Assembly: GCF_024448695.1 (NCBI RefSeq)
Contig: NZ_JAMOHY010000005.1
Span: 1 to 64,000 of the forward strand
DNA: 64,000 nt
Direction of reading: 5' to 3'
DNA from: Stutzerimonas stutzeri
GTDB taxonomy: Bacteria; Pseudomonadota; Gammaproteobacteria; Pseudomonadales; Pseudomonadaceae
The translations under genes and the position numbers were made by a program. The notes below the pieces were generated by a model that was given only the letters and a program-made list of their open reading frames with translations, had not been told where the DNA came from and ran no database searches. Of this stretch, positions 1-10,385 are shown one piece after another; position 1 is the first letter of the stretch, and every line of letters begins with the position of its first letter.

Positions 1-3000
1 GCGGGGCTTCGGCTTCGGCTTCGGCTTCGGCTTCGGCTTCGGCTTCGGCTTCGGCTTCGGCTTCGGCTTCGGCTTCGGCAGGATCGTCGGCGTCGGCCTC
101 AAGAGCTGCAACATCCTGTGATTTGTCATTGATCGATATGGCATCCGCCTCAGCCAGCAAGGCCTCGAGGCGCGCAACCAGTTCCGGCTGTGCACTGACC
201 TGCAAGCCTGCCGCAACCTGATCCATCATGCCAACCAGGGCTTCATGACCCTGCTCGACATCAGAGAAAAAGCGTTCGCTAACGGCGAGGCGACCATCCT
301 GTACGACCGCGTAAAGGTTGAGCAGCACCTGGCACAGCGCATCGATCTGTGGCAGATCCGCCATCTGCGCGCCCAGCCCAAGGGTGGTCAACTCTTCCAG
401 CAAGGCCGTCAGTTCCTGGCGCTCCGCCGGGTGCTCACGCCAGCTATGCAGAAGATCCTCGGCATCCAGCAGGATGTTCATGCCTTCCGACAGGAACAGC
501 GCAATCATGCCCGGATCCCGGGCCTCGCCCTGATCCGTTTCGCCACGCGCCCCGGCAGCAGCCAAACGCTCCTGATGCAATGCCTGCACCTGGGCGATGA
601 ACGCCTCGGCACCCTCGATGGGCGCCAGCGGATCATGGTCCAGATTCTCCAGCCCACGACGCAGCAATTGCTCCGCGGTGTGCAGGAGTTGCGCATCGGC
701 CAGATCCAGGGCAATCAGGTTGGCCTTGAATTCCTTGGCCATTTTCTCCAGCGGCGTGGCAATCTCCGCCATGGGCAGGATGCCTGCCATATGGGCGCTG
801 CCCTTGAGCGTATGAAGGGCACGCTGCAAGTCGTCGGTGACCGGCTGCGGAAGGCGCTGCGCGCAATCGGCCAGAAAATCGACCAGGGTTGTGAGGTGAG
901 CATCCGCCTCGTTACGGAAAATCTCCAGTAACTGCGGGTCCAGCACTTCTTCCAACACGGCCTGCTCCGGCACCGGCGTCTGGACAGACTCGACGCCCGT
1001 CGCCGGCGCGCAAGCGACAGGCTGACCCTTGGCAAGCGCATGGGCATCAGCCGCAAGTCGGTCGACATCATCGCGCTGGTGCTGGGTTCTGGCGGCGAAT
1101 TCTTCGACCAGCTCTGGCATCAGCAGGACCACATCGTCGACGACTTTGCCCACCGACTCACTTGCCTCAATGCTGCGATCGAGGATCCGGTTGAACAGAT
1201 TTTCCACAGACCACGCCAGCTCACCGATAATCAGCGCACGAACCATGCGCCCGCTGCCCTTGAGCGTGTGGAAGGCGCGGCGCACTTCGGTCAGGGCTTC
1301 GTTGTCGTCGTGATTAGCGTGCCAGCGAGGCAGGTACTCGCCAATCGTCTCAAGCACCTCGGCGGCCTCCTCGATGAAGACCTCAAGCAGCTCTTCATCA
1401 ACCGGCTCCTCATCTTCCGGAGGCGGCAACAGACTCGGAGGAACATCTTGTGCAGGTGGATTGATGGCGATGACGGGAGCGGCCATTACATCATCGAGAC
1501 TGACTGCCGGCTCGCTGCCTGGCAGAGCCACCACGAGCTCCGGCAAGACGACTTCGGGCATGCCCAGCCCGGTCATCTCGGCTTCGCTCCACTCCATCAA
1601 GTAGTCGAGCGACTCCGTGTGTTCCTGCTGCTCCGATTCAGCAACTACAGGCTCGACAGCCGGTGCTTCAGCAAAGGACGGATCCTTTTCGGTATCGACT
1701 GTCTGTACCCAGCCATCCAGCCCGTATTCGAGTGTTTCGACGATCCCTGCTTGCGCATCAAGGTCGTCAGCAGGCGCCTGCTCAAGCACCGGAGAGACGA
1801 TGGCAAAGCTATCTGCAGCCGATTCCAATTCATCGCGGACAGGCACATCGACGGGTGACTCCGGTAGCAGAACTTCTATCTCGTCCAGCGGATTGGCCAG
1901 TGCGAAATCTGGCGCGCTGTTTGTCGACTCCAGCTCGAGCGGCATACCAGGCTCGCTCAGCGGATAACCCAGCGCCTCAAGACTCTCCTGTGCCACATCG
2001 AGAATCAGGTCGCCCTGGGAGCCGCAGTCTTCGCTTAGGCGTTCCAGGTAGTACTCGACGCTGGTGATTGCATCAGCGAGCATATCCAGACTCTGCCAGT
2101 CCGGGATCGCCTGGTGCGCCAGCAATTGTTCCTGAATATAGCGGTTGCAGGCATCCAGCAACGCTGCTGCACGCGCCAGGGGAATCATCGCCAGCCCGCC
2201 ACGGGACTGAGTCAGCAGCTCAGGTACACGCGCCAGATGTTGGTGATTCCATTGCGAGGCAATGAACTCGATGATGGCGTCCTTGGCCTGCTCGAGCCCG
2301 GTACGCGCTTCGCGAATAACCAACTGGTGAATCTGCGCCACATCCGTGGTCGGCAGGTGACTGCCCTCGCCTTGCTCCTCAGAGGTGCCACCGACCATGC
2401 CAGCCAACGTCGCCTCGACGTACAGCAACGCACCGGCAACATCCATCAATACGGCGTCGTCCGCTTTCCGCTGACCACGGGCCAAGGCTTCGACCACTTC
2501 AATCTGATCGAGAATGATCCGCCGCGGCTGGCCAAAACCCAGCACCGCGAGGGTATCGGCAATCTGCTTGAGAGGTGTCTGCAGCGCGCCGAGATCAGCA
2601 ATGCCCATACGATCACTGCGCACGAACAGATCCAGACTGTCTTTCACCCGAACAAGCTCTTCGCACAACGCCGCCACTACGGAGCGCATGGCGCCGCGAT
2701 CCGGACCTGCCAGCTGAGCACGCTCTTCGTCCACGACATTGCTGTCGGGTAGAGCCTCGTCCAGGCTGTACTCGGCCTTGAGTGCCTGAATACGTGCAGA
2801 CTGAGCAGGCGCCTTGGCGACGTAGAAGAGCAGGTTCTTGGTCAACTCATCAGGGGCGGCCTGGTTGATGCCGTCTGCACCCTGTTCGACGAGACGCTTG
2901 AGCTCCTTGTCGACCTGGCGCAGCAGGGTACGAATCGTGGTTCCATGGGCGACCCCACCACTGGCCAGCCCTTCGACCACGCCCGATGCAATCTGCCACA

Positions 3001-3637
3001 GCGGACCAAGTGGTGCGTCCTTGCAGAGTATCTCCAGGCGTGCGAACACCCGCGCCATATAGCCCAGGTTGGTTGGCAGATCCTGATTACGAATGATCCC
3101 GACCAGCGCAACCTGAAGCATCTGTCGCATCTTGCGCAGCAGCGCTGGCAAATCGGCGGTTTGCCGTTGCGCAAGATACTCACCCGAAAGCGCCGGACGA
3201 CGGGCTGACATATCCGGTGAAAACAGGCTGGTCTCCGACAGCAGCTTCTCACCACGCGCCGCACGCAGGTCATTGAGTAGCGGCAGCACGACCATGGGCA
3301 GATCACGACGCGCGCTCTGGATACGGTCAAGGTAGGCCGGCATCTGCAGGATCGCCTGCATCAGCACTTCCAGCGCTTCGGTCTGGCTGGCGACACGCTC
3401 CTCCAGCAGGGCGCGTGCGAGCTGCTCCATTTCCTCGGCCAACAGAGCCGCACCATAGAACTCGACCATCTGCAGGGTGCCATGTACCTGATGCACATAG
3501 GTCAGGCAGAAGCGCATGCGTGTCGAGTCCTGCGGGTTTTCGACGAACGCTTCCAGGGCCTGCCGCGCCTGCTTCAGCGTTTCGGCAATTTCGCCCTTCA
3601 CCCATTCCAGAGCGACATAATCGTGCCGATCACCCAT
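1..3637 (-). CDS. chpA: ChpA hybrid histidine kinase of the type IV pilus chemosensory system (N-terminal 1212 residues, cut by window edge)
   Basis: Reading from ATG at 3637 (MGDRHDYVALEW) the frame stays open to base 1, so only the N-terminal half is present; P. aeruginosa ChpA is about 2470 residues. This half carries successive Hpt-type domains. Two clear phosphotransfer motifs are visible, AFHTLKGSGRMV (around 1270-1300) and LHTLKGSAHMAG (around 785-815), plus an Hpt-like segment near the start where the histidine motif is degenerate (FCLTYVHQVHGTLQ). A long acidic linker separates the blocks. The CheA-like kinase core and receiver domain lie beyond the window. ChpA phosphorylates PilG and PilH to control twitching motility and surface-induced cAMP. 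It is the last gene seen of pilGHIJK-chpA, 11 bp after pilK. Identity rests on synteny and the Hpt motifs. Confidence 0.95.
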   Translation of the reverse strand, partial: MGDRHDYVALEWVKGEIAETLKQARQALEAFVENPQDSTRMRFCLTYVHQVHGTLQMVEFYGAALLAEEMEQLARALLEERVASQTEALEVLMQAILQMPAYLDRIQSARRDLPMVVLPLLNDLRAARGEKLLSETSLFSPDMSARRPALSGEYLAQRQTADLPALLRKMRQMLQVALVGIIRNQDLPTNLGYMARVFARLEILCKDAPLGPLWQIASGVVEGLASGGVAHGTTIRTLLRQVDKELKRLVEQGADGINQAAPDELTKNLLFYVAKAPAQSARIQALKAEYSLDEALPDSNVVDEERAQLAGPDRGAMRSVVAALCEELVRVKDSLDLFVRSDRMGIADLGALQTPLKQIADTLAVLGFGQPRRIILDQIEVVEALARGQRKADDAVLMDVAGALLYVEATLAGMVGGTSEEQGEGSHLPTTDVAQIHQLVIREARTGLEQAKDAIIEFIASQWNHQHLARVPELLTQSRGGLAMIPLARAAALLDACNRYIQEQLLAHQAIPDWQSLDMLADAITSVEYYLERLSEDCGSQGDLILDVAQESLEALGYPLSEPGMPLELESTNSAPDFALANPLDEIEVLLPESPVDVPVRDELESAADSFAIVSPVLEQAPADDLDAQAGIVETLEYGLDGWVQTVDTEKDPSFAEAPAVEPVVAESEQQEHTESLDYLMEWSEAEMTGLGMPEVVLPELVVALPGSEPAVSLDDVMAAPVIAINPPAQDVPPSLLPPPEDEEPVDEELLEVFIEEAAEVLETIGEYLPRWHANHDDNEALTEVRRAFHTLKGSGRMVRALIIGELAWSVENLFNRILDRSIEASESVGKVVDDVVLLMPELVEEFAARTQHQRDDVDRLAADAHALAKGQPVACAPATGVESVQTPVPEQAVLEEVLDPQLLEIFRNEADAHLTTLVDFLADCAQRLPQPVTDDLQRALHTLKGSAHMAGILPMAEIATPLEKMAKEFKANLIALDLADAQLLHTAEQLLRRGLENLDHDPLAPIEGAEAFIAQVQALHQERLAAAGARGETDQGEARDPGMIALFLSEGMNILLDAEDLLHSWREHPAERQELTALLEELTTLGLGAQMADLPQIDALCQVLLNLYAVVQDGRLAVSERFFSDVEQGHEALVGMMDQVAAGLQVSAQPELVARLEALLAEADAISINDKSQDVAALEADADDPAEAEAEAEAEAEAEAEAEAEAEAEAP
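5..79. repeat. GGCTTC hexanucleotide microsatellite, 12 perfect units, inside chpA
   Basis: Twelve uninterrupted copies of GGCTTC run from base 5 to 76, followed by GGC. On the coding (minus) strand they read GCC GAA in frame with the chpA start at 3637, giving an alternating Ala-Glu tract of about 24 residues in a linker between Hpt domains. Because the unit is six bases, slippage changes the length of the tract without shifting the frame. The repeat may extend beyond the window edge. Confidence 0.95.
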
Positions 3638-3648
3638 AGCGACTCCGC

Positions 3649-4533
3649 TCATAAACTTTTCCGGGTAAAGGCCAGAACCTGACTATCGGCCATCGGCACC
3701 AGCTCCGGGTGCTGCCAGCCAGCCACTTCGCCCACACCGATCACCAGCAACCCCCCAGGCGCCAGGCGCTCGGCCAGGTGGTTGAGGATTTCGCGGCGAC
3801 GCCAGCGGCGGAAGTAGATCAATAGGTTCTGACAAAAAATGACGTCCATATCGGACATTGGCGCACCGGCCAGCTCCAGCACATTGAGTCTGGCAAAGCA
3901 CACACGTGCCGCCAGGCTGGGTACCACTTGAAATCGATCATTCGGAATGGGCTGAAAGTAGCGCTCACGTCGCTCCGGCTCCACGTGCTCAAGCCGCCGC
4001 CGACCGTAGATGCCATCACGTGACCGGCTTAGGGCGCTAAGGCTGATATCCGTGCCAGTCACGCCATAACAGGTTTCACCGCCTGCGTCAGCCAGTGCTT
4101 CATCGGCACAGATCGCCAGCGAATAAGCTTCCTCGCCACTGGAACAACCGACACTCCACAGCGACCACGGCAAGGCTGCATCACGAGACGCCTGGCGCTG
4201 CCTGATGTATTCGGAAAGCAGAGCGAACGAAGGAGAGTGACGGAAGAAGCGGGTTTCCTGCACGGTCAGTCGGTCCATCAGGGTCGACCACTCAACAGCG
4301 CCACGGGCCCCGGCAGTGACCTTGAGGTAGTAACTGGCGTAATCGGCAACGCCGACTTCTCGCATGCGACTGCTCAGATTGGCCTGCAGAAATGTCCGAC
4401 GCTGCTCGGAAACCACCATGCCGGAACGCTCTTCGAGCAAGGCCTGCCAATCGCGAAACTCCGCTGATGACATATCGGCCAAGGGTCTCAGTGACCAGTC
4501 AACGCTTGGCTGCATGCCCTGCCCCTCACTCAT
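3649..4533 (-). CDS. pilK: PilK, CheR-type chemoreceptor methyltransferase
   Basis: 294 residues. It resembles CheR methyltransferases: an N-terminal helical domain (about 20-95) and a Rossmann SAM-binding domain containing VGCSSGEEAYSLAI and, further on, MDVIFCQNLLIYFRRW, the usual CheR core motifs. The expected role is S-adenosylmethionine-dependent methylation of glutamates on the pilus chemoreceptor PilJ. It lies between pilJ (42 bp upstream) and chpA (11 bp downstream) on the same strand, exactly the order of the Pseudomonas pil-chp operon. The cognate methylesterase gene chpB would lie beyond the window. Confidence 0.95.
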   Translation of the reverse strand: MSEGQGMQPSVDWSLRPLADMSSAEFRDWQALLEERSGMVVSEQRRTFLQANLSSRMREVGVADYASYYLKVTAGARGAVEWSTLMDRLTVQETRFFRHSPSFALLSEYIRQRQASRDAALPWSLWSVGCSSGEEAYSLAICADEALADAGGETCYGVTGTDISLSALSRSRDGIYGRRRLEHVEPERRERYFQPIPNDRFQVVPSLAARVCFARLNVLELAGAPMSDMDVIFCQNLLIYFRRWRRREILNHLAERLAPGGLLVIGVGEVAGWQHPELVPMADSQVLAFTRKSL

Positions 4534-4575
4534 GTACGTCCACGGCGGCCACTAGCGACCGCCGCGCCCCAGTCG

Positions 4576-6624
4576 TCAGGCCTGATCCTGAGTTTCCGGC
4601 AAGGTGAAGCCGGAAACCGAATGGCGCATCTCGTTGGCCATCTTCGCGAGATTACCAATGCTTTTGGCCGTCGCGGTGGTGCCCGAAGAGGTCTGCGAGG
4701 TAATTTCCTGAATCACGTTCATGGTGTTGGAAATATGGCCGGCCGAGGACGCCTGCTGCCGAGCGGCGTTGGAAATGTTCTGAATCAGTGCCGCGAGGCT
4801 CTTGGATACCTTCTCGATCTCTTCCAGAGCGACACCGGCGTCCTGCGCCAGGCGTGCACCACGGACCACCTCGGAGGTAGTCTGCTCCATCGAAATGACC
4901 GCCTCGTTGGTATCGGTCTGAATCGTCTTGACCAGCGCTTCGATCTGCTTGGTTGCAGCGGAGGAGCGCTCAGCAAGACGCTGTACTTCGTCCGCAACCA
5001 CCGCGAAGCCACGACCTGCGTCACCGGCCATGGAGGCCTGAATCGCGGCGTTCAGTGCGAGAATGTTGGTCTGGTCGGCAATATCGTTGATCAGGCTTAC
5101 GATGTCGCCAATTTCCTGGGACGACTCACCCAGGCGCTTGATCCGCTTCGAGGTGTCCTGGATCTGCTCACGGATGTTATCCATGCCGGTGATGGTGTTG
5201 TGTACGACCTCGTTGCCCTTGTTGGCAATCGCTACGGAGCGTTCCGCTACCGCAGAGGATTCGGCGGCGTTGGCTGATACCTGGTCAATCGATACGGCCA
5301 TTTCGTTGATGGCCGCAGAGGCGCCGGCAATCTCCTGCGCCTGGTGCTCGGAAGCTTCGGCCAGATGCATCGCGGTGGCCTGGGTTTCCTGAGCGGCACC
5401 GGATACCTGAACGGCAGTCTGGTTGATCGTTTCGACCAGATCACGCAGTTGGTCGATGGAGTAGTTGATCGAGTCGGCGATGGCACCGGTGAAGTCTTCG
5501 GTCACCGTTGCAGCCACGGTGAGATCACCGTCGGCAAGGTCACCGATTTCGTCGAGCAGACGCAGAATCGCTGTCTGGTTGCGCTCGTTCTTTTCCGCCG
5601 TTTCACTCAGTCGGCGACGTGCCTCCTGAACCATAACCAGCCCGATCAGCAGGATCGATGCCAGCGCCAGGGCACCGAGCACATAGCCTGCAAGGGTGTT
5701 CATGTAGCGGGCGTCCGCACGCCCCTGCAAGCCCTCGGTCAGCACCGAAGTCTTATCAAGTAGCGTCTGCGAAACTTCAAAGATGCTGTTGGACGATTCA
5801 CGTACCTGGAACAGTTCCGGCGAGGTTTCCAGAATCTCGTCCACGGAGCCGGAAACAAACTGGAACAGTTCGGAAATCGCACCCAGGCGATCCAGCGCTT
5901 CGTCATCGCTGACGCTGGTAATACCCATGGCTTCGTTGCCGTCGACCATCGCATTCAGTACGCGACCGAACAGACTGGCATCACGCCCGAACATGTCGGC
6001 TGCCTGAACCGAGTCCTGGTCACCGGAAAGCACCTTGTTTACCGAACCGAGAATACGTTCGGCCAGCAGCGACTGGCGCTGTGCAACAGCAACCTGAGCA
6101 GCGGGGGCGCCACCTTCGATCAGGATATCGACCACTTCCTCATATTCCACCTGTAGCTGCGGAATGGTTTCGGCGAGGGTGGCTGCGACCTGATGCAGGG
6201 AAAGAACAGTCTGCTCACTGGCCAGAATGGCGTCGGTGTTCTGCCGCAAGGTATCCCAGTCCTGCTGCACTGCAGCAATCTCGTTCTGCAGCGAGCGAGG
6301 CACGGCAGGCAGGCCGATACTATCGTCCCCCTGGGACAGATAACCCCAGCGCCGGCTGAAATCGTTGCGCGCATCCTTCAAGGAGTCGAAGGCCTCTGAT
6401 GTACCTCCAGCCGCTTCCACCGCGTTCTTCGCGATGTGCTGGGAAAGAACTCGCAGCTCGCCCGCGTGTCCGATGTATTCACTGTCGTAATCGGCCTGGG
6501 TGCTGACGTAGGCGAAGTTGGCGAACAACAGCACCATCGATACGATCAGGAGAATAAACAGTCCAGCGATCAGCGTATTGCTACGCACGCCGGCAAGCAG
6601 CGCATTTGCGTTCATTTTTTTCAT
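4576..6624 (-). CDS. pilJ: PilJ, methyl-accepting chemoreceptor of the type IV pilus system
   Basis: 682 residues from the ATG at 6624 ([12 protein letters not shown]); the frame is open 16 codons further upstream, but this start gives the exact length of P. aeruginosa PilJ and places the first membrane helix (about 18-38) correctly. A long periplasmic region rich in helices follows, then a second membrane helix (about 325-345), a HAMP-like linker and the cytoplasmic signalling hairpin with [19 protein letters not shown] and [18 protein letters not shown]. PilJ senses pilin or surface contact and signals through PilI to ChpA. The cytoplasmic half is nearly invariant among pseudomonads. Operon position is between pilI and pilK. 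Confidence 0.97.
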   Translation of the reverse strand: MKKMNANALLAGVRSNTLIAGLFILLIVSMVLLFANFAYVSTQADYDSEYIGHAGELRVLSQHIAKNAVEAAGGTSEAFDSLKDARNDFSRRWGYLSQGDDSIGLPAVPRSLQNEIAAVQQDWDTLRQNTDAILASEQTVLSLHQVAATLAETIPQLQVEYEEVVDILIEGGAPAAQVAVAQRQSLLAERILGSVNKVLSGDQDSVQAADMFGRDASLFGRVLNAMVDGNEAMGITSVSDDEALDRLGAISELFQFVSGSVDEILETSPELFQVRESSNSIFEVSQTLLDKTSVLTEGLQGRADARYMNTLAGYVLGALALASILLIGLVMVQEARRRLSETAEKNERNQTAILRLLDEIGDLADGDLTVAATVTEDFTGAIADSINYSIDQLRDLVETINQTAVQVSGAAQETQATAMHLAEASEHQAQEIAGASAAINEMAVSIDQVSANAAESSAVAERSVAIANKGNEVVHNTITGMDNIREQIQDTSKRIKRLGESSQEIGDIVSLINDIADQTNILALNAAIQASMAGDAGRGFAVVADEVQRLAERSSAATKQIEALVKTIQTDTNEAVISMEQTTSEVVRGARLAQDAGVALEEIEKVSKSLAALIQNISNAARQQASSAGHISNTMNVIQEITSQTSSGTTATAKSIGNLAKMANEMRHSVSGFTLPETQDQA

Positions 6625-6700
6625 TATCCGGCCCCCGCCTGGACCACCCTTCCGTTTCCTTTCAAGTACCAAAAGGCCGGCGCCTGCCGACCCGCCTAAA

Positions 6701-7237
6701 TCAATACGCTACGTCCAGAAATGCCTGATGCGAAGCCAGCGCATGCGGACTGAAGACCAGCCAGGGCTGCTCGCGCTGGAAGACACCATGGATAAAGGGT
6801 TGAATCGATGCTTCCACCGGGGGCAACTGTTCGGAAAAGGCATCGACTGGAAAGTGCTGCATACCGAACACCTCGTCGATCGTCAGCCCGGCGAAGACGT
6901 CCTGATGATCAACTACCAATACCCGTCGCTGCTTGCGCAATGGCGACAATTCCAGCCCGAAGTATCCACAGAGATCCATGATCGGCAGCAGCCTGCCGCG
7001 CACGTTGGCCACACCTTTCACCCAGCTCTTTACGCCGGGCAGAAGCGTGTAACGTGGTTCATGCAATATCTCGCCGACTTCCCCCATCGGCGCGACGAAC
7101 AACCGCTCACCCATCCGAAACCCGATGCCCGCCCAGGTCTGAACGGCTTCCTGCTGGGAAGGCAGACCGGCTGCAAGCGCCCGGCAGCGTGCATCGATTT
7201 CCAGAAGTCGCTGAAACGGTGTAGGCCTATCCGACAT
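6701..7237 (-). CDS. pilI: PilI, CheW-like coupling protein
   Basis: 178 residues from the ATG at 7237 ([14 protein letters not shown]); the upstream in-frame ATG at 7288 would add 17 residues with no family counterpart and would nearly reach the pilH stop. It is a single CheW domain: [20 protein letters not shown], then [15 protein letters not shown] and the closing [11 protein letters not shown]. PilI joins the receptor PilJ to the kinase ChpA. It sits 76 bp upstream of pilJ, with pilH upstream. Confidence 0.96.
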   Translation of the reverse strand: MSDRPTPFQRLLEIDARCRALAAGLPSQQEAVQTWAGIGFRMGERLFVAPMGEVGEILHEPRYTLLPGVKSWVKGVANVRGRLLPIMDLCGYFGLELSPLRKQRRVLVVDHQDVFAGLTIDEVFGMQHFPVDAFSEQLPPVEASIQPFIHGVFQREQPWLVFSPHALASHQAFLDVAY

Positions 7238-7277
7238 GCTGCCACTTCCCTTTATCCGGTTTGCAGATTTGCCAGAT

Positions 7278-7643
7278 CTAGCCCGCAAGGACGGCGTTAA
7301 GGGTCTTCAGCAGTGTTGCTTCGTCCACGGGCTTGGTCAGGTAATCCTTGGCCCCCTGACGCTTGCCCCAGACCTTATCGGTTTCCTGATCCTTGGTGGT
7401 CACAATGATTACAGGAATGTGACTGGTTTCAGCATCTTTGGTCAGTTGGCGAGTAGCCTGGAAACCATTGAGGCCGGGCATCACGATATCCATGAGAACG
7501 GCATCGGGTTTTTCCTGGCGGGCAAGCGCCACACCGTCTGCGCCATTTTCGGCCTTGAGCACGACATGACCATGCTTTTCCAGCATGGCAGTCAGTTTGT
7601 ACATTTCAGTCGGCGAGTCATCAACAATCAGAACGCGAGCCAT
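7278..7643 (-). CDS. pilH: PilH, single-domain CheY-like response regulator
   Basis: 121 residues forming one receiver domain and nothing else. The acidic pair is D8-D9 (LIVDDS), the phospho-acceptor is D52 in VLMDIVMPGLNG, and the conserved lysine is in YLTKPV. In P. aeruginosa PilH is the second output of ChpA, counteracting PilG and linked to pilus retraction and phosphate flow. It stands between pilG (44 bp away) and pilI in the operon. Confidence 0.96.
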   Translation of the reverse strand: MARVLIVDDSPTEMYKLTAMLEKHGHVVLKAENGADGVALARQEKPDAVLMDIVMPGLNGFQATRQLTKDAETSHIPVIIVTTKDQETDKVWGKRQGAKDYLTKPVDEATLLKTLNAVLAG

Positions 7644-7687
7644 GGTTTCTCCGTAGGAAAGGCTTCAGCGGCACACAGGGCCGAACT

Positions 7688-8095
7688 TCAGGATACTTGC
7701 TCTATAGGCGCAAAGTCAGGCACGTGAGCCTTGATCGCACCAAGCAACTCTTCTTTGCTGAACGGCTTGGTAAGGTATTGATCCGACCCCACGATGCGCC
7801 CCTTGGCCTTGTCGAACAAGCCATCCTTGGAGGACAGCATAATCACCGGGGTGGACTTGAAGGAACTGTTGTTCTTGATCAGCGCACAGGTCTGATAACC
7901 ATCAAGCCTGGGCATCATGATATCGACGAATATGATACGCGGGTGGGTGTCCGCTATTTTGGCGAGCGCATCAAAGCCATCCACCGCCGTGATCACATCA
8001 CAACCTACTTTTTTCAGCAGTGTTTCGGCGGTGCGACGAATCGTTTTCGAATCGTCGATCACCATGACTTTCAAGCCCTCGGTGTGCTGTTCCAT
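7688..8095 (-). CDS. pilG: PilG, single-domain CheY-like response regulator
   Basis: 135 residues, one receiver domain. D14-D15 (MVIDDSK), phospho-acceptor D58 in IFVDIMMPRLDG, and lysine in YLTKPFSKEELL are all present. PilG is the primary phosphoacceptor of ChpA, promotes pilus extension and feeds into adenylate cyclase activation in P. aeruginosa. It is the first gene of the pil-chp operon. The 235 bp to the divergent gshB must contain both promoters, but I see no strong consensus there for PilG. Confidence 0.96.
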   Translation of the reverse strand: MEQHTEGLKVMVIDDSKTIRRTAETLLKKVGCDVITAVDGFDALAKIADTHPRIIFVDIMMPRLDGYQTCALIKNNSSFKSTPVIMLSSKDGLFDKAKGRIVGSDQYLTKPFSKEELLGAIKAHVPDFAPIEQVS

Positions 8096-8330
8096 TTCGC
8101 CCTACCATCGCCTCGGTGAGTCGTAGTTTATCGTTATGTCAGTGCGCTACAGGCCCTGCCATCGATGGGCTGCACCCAATCGCCGGACCTTTTTAGCACA
8201 CTCCTGATGCCCATGCTATCGACCGGGAAAGGAGCTGAATTTTCCTTGACCCAGCGCACAACCGAAGCCAATCTGCGCCGACATTCCAAGCCCCGCAGCT
8301 TCGTACTGCCTTTTCGCCGGAGACCGCCAC

Positions 8331-9281
8331 ATGACTGTTCGCGTCGGGATCATCATGGATCCGATTGCGCGGATCGCTTTCAAGAAGGATAGCTCCCTCG
8401 CCATGCTGCTGGCTGCCCAGGCCCGCAGCTGGGCACTCTTTTACATGGAGCAGTGCGATCTTTATCAACTGGGCGGCGTAGCCCGCGCACGAATGCGCGC
8501 ACTGCAGGTGTTTGACGACCCGCAGCACTGGTACGAGACTGGCGAAGAAGTCGATATCCCCCTGGGCGAGCTCGACGTGATCCTGATGCGCAAGGACCCA
8601 CCCTTCAACGGCGAGTACGTCTACAGCACCTACCTGCTGGAAATGGCCGAGCGCGCAGGAGCATTGGTCGTCAACAGTCCGCAAAGCCTGCGGGACTGCA
8701 ACGAAAAGTTCTTCGCCACACAGTTCCCGCAATGCACGCCACCGACCCTGGTCAGCCGGCGCTCGGACATTCTCCGCGAGTTCGCCCGCGAGCAGCGTGA
8801 CGTCATTCTCAAACCCCTGGACGAAATGGGCGGCGCCTCGATCTTCCGCCATCGCGAAGGTGACCCCAATCTCTCGGTGATTCTCGAAACCCTGACCGAA
8901 CATGGCGCCCGACAGATCATGGCGCAGCGCTATATCCCGGCAATCAAGGACGGCGACAAGCGCATCCTGATGATCGACGGCGAACCCATTCCCTATTGCC
9001 TGGCTCGCATCCCTGCCGCTGGCGAAACCCGCGGCAATCTTGCAGCCGGCGGTCGTGGCGTGGCGCAACCGCTGTCAGATCGCGACCGCGAGATCGCAGC
9101 CATTGTCGGCCCGGAACTACGACGGCGCGGCCTGCTTTTCGTAGGCCTGGATGTAATCGGCGATTTCCTCACCGAAATCAACATCACCAGTCCGACCTGC
9201 ATCCGCGAAATCGACAACGCCTTCGATACCCGTATAGGGGATCGCCTGATGGATGCCATTGCGGACAAGCTGCAGCGATGA
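8331..9281 (+). CDS. gshB: Glutathione synthetase (ATP-grasp)
   Basis: 316 residues, the usual GshB length. The N-terminal MTVRVGIIMDPIARIAFKKDS is the family signature; the ATP-grasp part shows DVILKPLDEMGGASIF, GDKRILMIDGEPIPYCLARIP and the C-terminal EINITSPTCIREID. It joins gamma-glutamylcysteine to glycine with ATP in the cytoplasm. A GGAG sequence eight bases before the ATG serves as ribosome site. It is divergent from pilG and heads the run gshB-tonB3-yqgE-ruvX-pyrR-pyrB-pyrC', as in other Pseudomonas. Confidence 0.97.
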   Translation: MTVRVGIIMDPIARIAFKKDSSLAMLLAAQARSWALFYMEQCDLYQLGGVARARMRALQVFDDPQHWYETGEEVDIPLGELDVILMRKDPPFNGEYVYSTYLLEMAERAGALVVNSPQSLRDCNEKFFATQFPQCTPPTLVSRRSDILREFAREQRDVILKPLDEMGGASIFRHREGDPNLSVILETLTEHGARQIMAQRYIPAIKDGDKRILMIDGEPIPYCLARIPAAGETRGNLAAGGRGVAQPLSDRDREIAAIVGPELRRRGLLFVGLDVIGDFLTEINITSPTCIREIDNAFDTRIGDRLMDAIADKLQR

Positions 9282-9419
9282 AACCCGCCCACCGGGTCGG
9301 CAAGGCGTGACCGACCCAGCCGCCGCTTTTATGACCGACCTAACAGCTTTGCGCTTGAAGCTTGCGACCGCAGGCGCAAAGTCGGCAGACTGCGCGCACT
9401 TCTAAGCGACTGAAATGCG

Positions 9420-10316
9420 ATGAACGCTGCTACACGCCAACCTGTTCCCGTCAGCCCCGGTGTCCGTCCTGCGGACCGCCTCGGCTTTACCCTGTTTATC
9501 GCCGCCGTGCTGCATGTCGCGCTAATACTGGGTCTCGGCTTTACCCTGGCCGAGCCCAACCAGATCAGCAAGACACTGGAAATCACCCTTTCGACTTTCA
9601 AGAGCGAAGACAAGCCCAAGGAAGCCGATTTCATCGCCCAGGACAACCAGCAGGGCAGTGGCAGCCTGGAGCACAAGGCAGCACCGAAAACCAGCGAACA
9701 GGCTCCCTTTCAGGACACTGAAGTACGCAAGGTTTCACCTGCAGCCGCACCGCCGCCCAGCAACCGCAGTGAAACACCGAAAACCGCCGTCGCGACGCGC
9801 GCACCGCAACCGGAAAAAACACCGGACAAGCCGCAGAAGAACAAACCGCAACCCCAGAGCCAGCCTGCGCCGACCTTCGACAGCTCGCAGCTGAGCGCCG
9901 AGATCGCCAGCCTGGAAGCGCAACTGTCTCAGGATATCCAGCAATACGCCAAGCGCCCGCGTGTCAGCCGCCAGAACACAGCTGCCACCATGCGTGACAT
10001 CAGCGCCTGGTATCGCGACGAATGGCGCAAGAAGGTCGAGCGTGTCGGCAACCTCAATTACCCTGAAGAAGCGCGACGCCAGCGCATTCATGGCAGCCTG
10101 CGGATGCTGGTGGTCGTAGACCGCAACGGCAGCGTGCAGGAGCTGCGGGTACTGGAGTCCTCCGGGCATACCGTCCTAGATGAGGCTGCCATGCGGATTG
10201 TCAGGCTCTCGGCCCCCTTCGCGCCCTTCGCCGGGGAACTTGCAAAGCATTTCGACCAGGTGGAAATCATCAGGACCTGGCGTTTTGAGCGCGGCGACCG
10301 ACTGTCGAGCCAATAA
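9420..10316 (+). CDS. tonB3: TonB-like energy transducer (TonB3 type)
   Basis: 298 residues. A single membrane anchor lies at about 22-44 (LGFTLFIAAVLHVALILGLGF), followed by a Pro/Lys/Gln-rich periplasmic spacer (about 60-165), a helical stretch, and a C-terminal TonB domain (NYPEEARRQRIHGSLRMLVV onward). The location between gshB and yqgE is that of P. aeruginosa tonB3, which is needed for twitching motility rather than iron uptake. The 138 bp before it holds an 8-bp inverted repeat (CTTTGCGC at 9347 and GCGCAAAG at 9374) with a 19-base loop and no T-run, so I do not call it a terminator. Confidence 0.9.
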   Translation: MNAATRQPVPVSPGVRPADRLGFTLFIAAVLHVALILGLGFTLAEPNQISKTLEITLSTFKSEDKPKEADFIAQDNQQGSGSLEHKAAPKTSEQAPFQDTEVRKVSPAAAPPPSNRSETPKTAVATRAPQPEKTPDKPQKNKPQPQSQPAPTFDSSQLSAEIASLEAQLSQDIQQYAKRPRVSRQNTAATMRDISAWYRDEWRKKVERVGNLNYPEEARRQRIHGSLRMLVVVDRNGSVQELRVLESSGHTVLDEAAMRIVRLSAPFAPFAGELAKHFDQVEIIRTWRFERGDRLSSQ

Positions 10317-10385
10317 AGCAGTCGCGGGCAGCACGCGGCTTTCATGAAGCTTGAAGCCGCCGCGCCGAAGCCCGAAACTAGCGGC

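Noticed and set aside
1-79. CRISPR-like array at the left edge
   Set aside because: Units are six bases with no spacers; it is an in-frame microsatellite of chpA.
9347-9381. Inverted repeat CTTTGCGC / GCGCAAAG before tonB3 as a terminator
   Set aside because: Loop of 19 bases and no T-run; only a weak hairpin.
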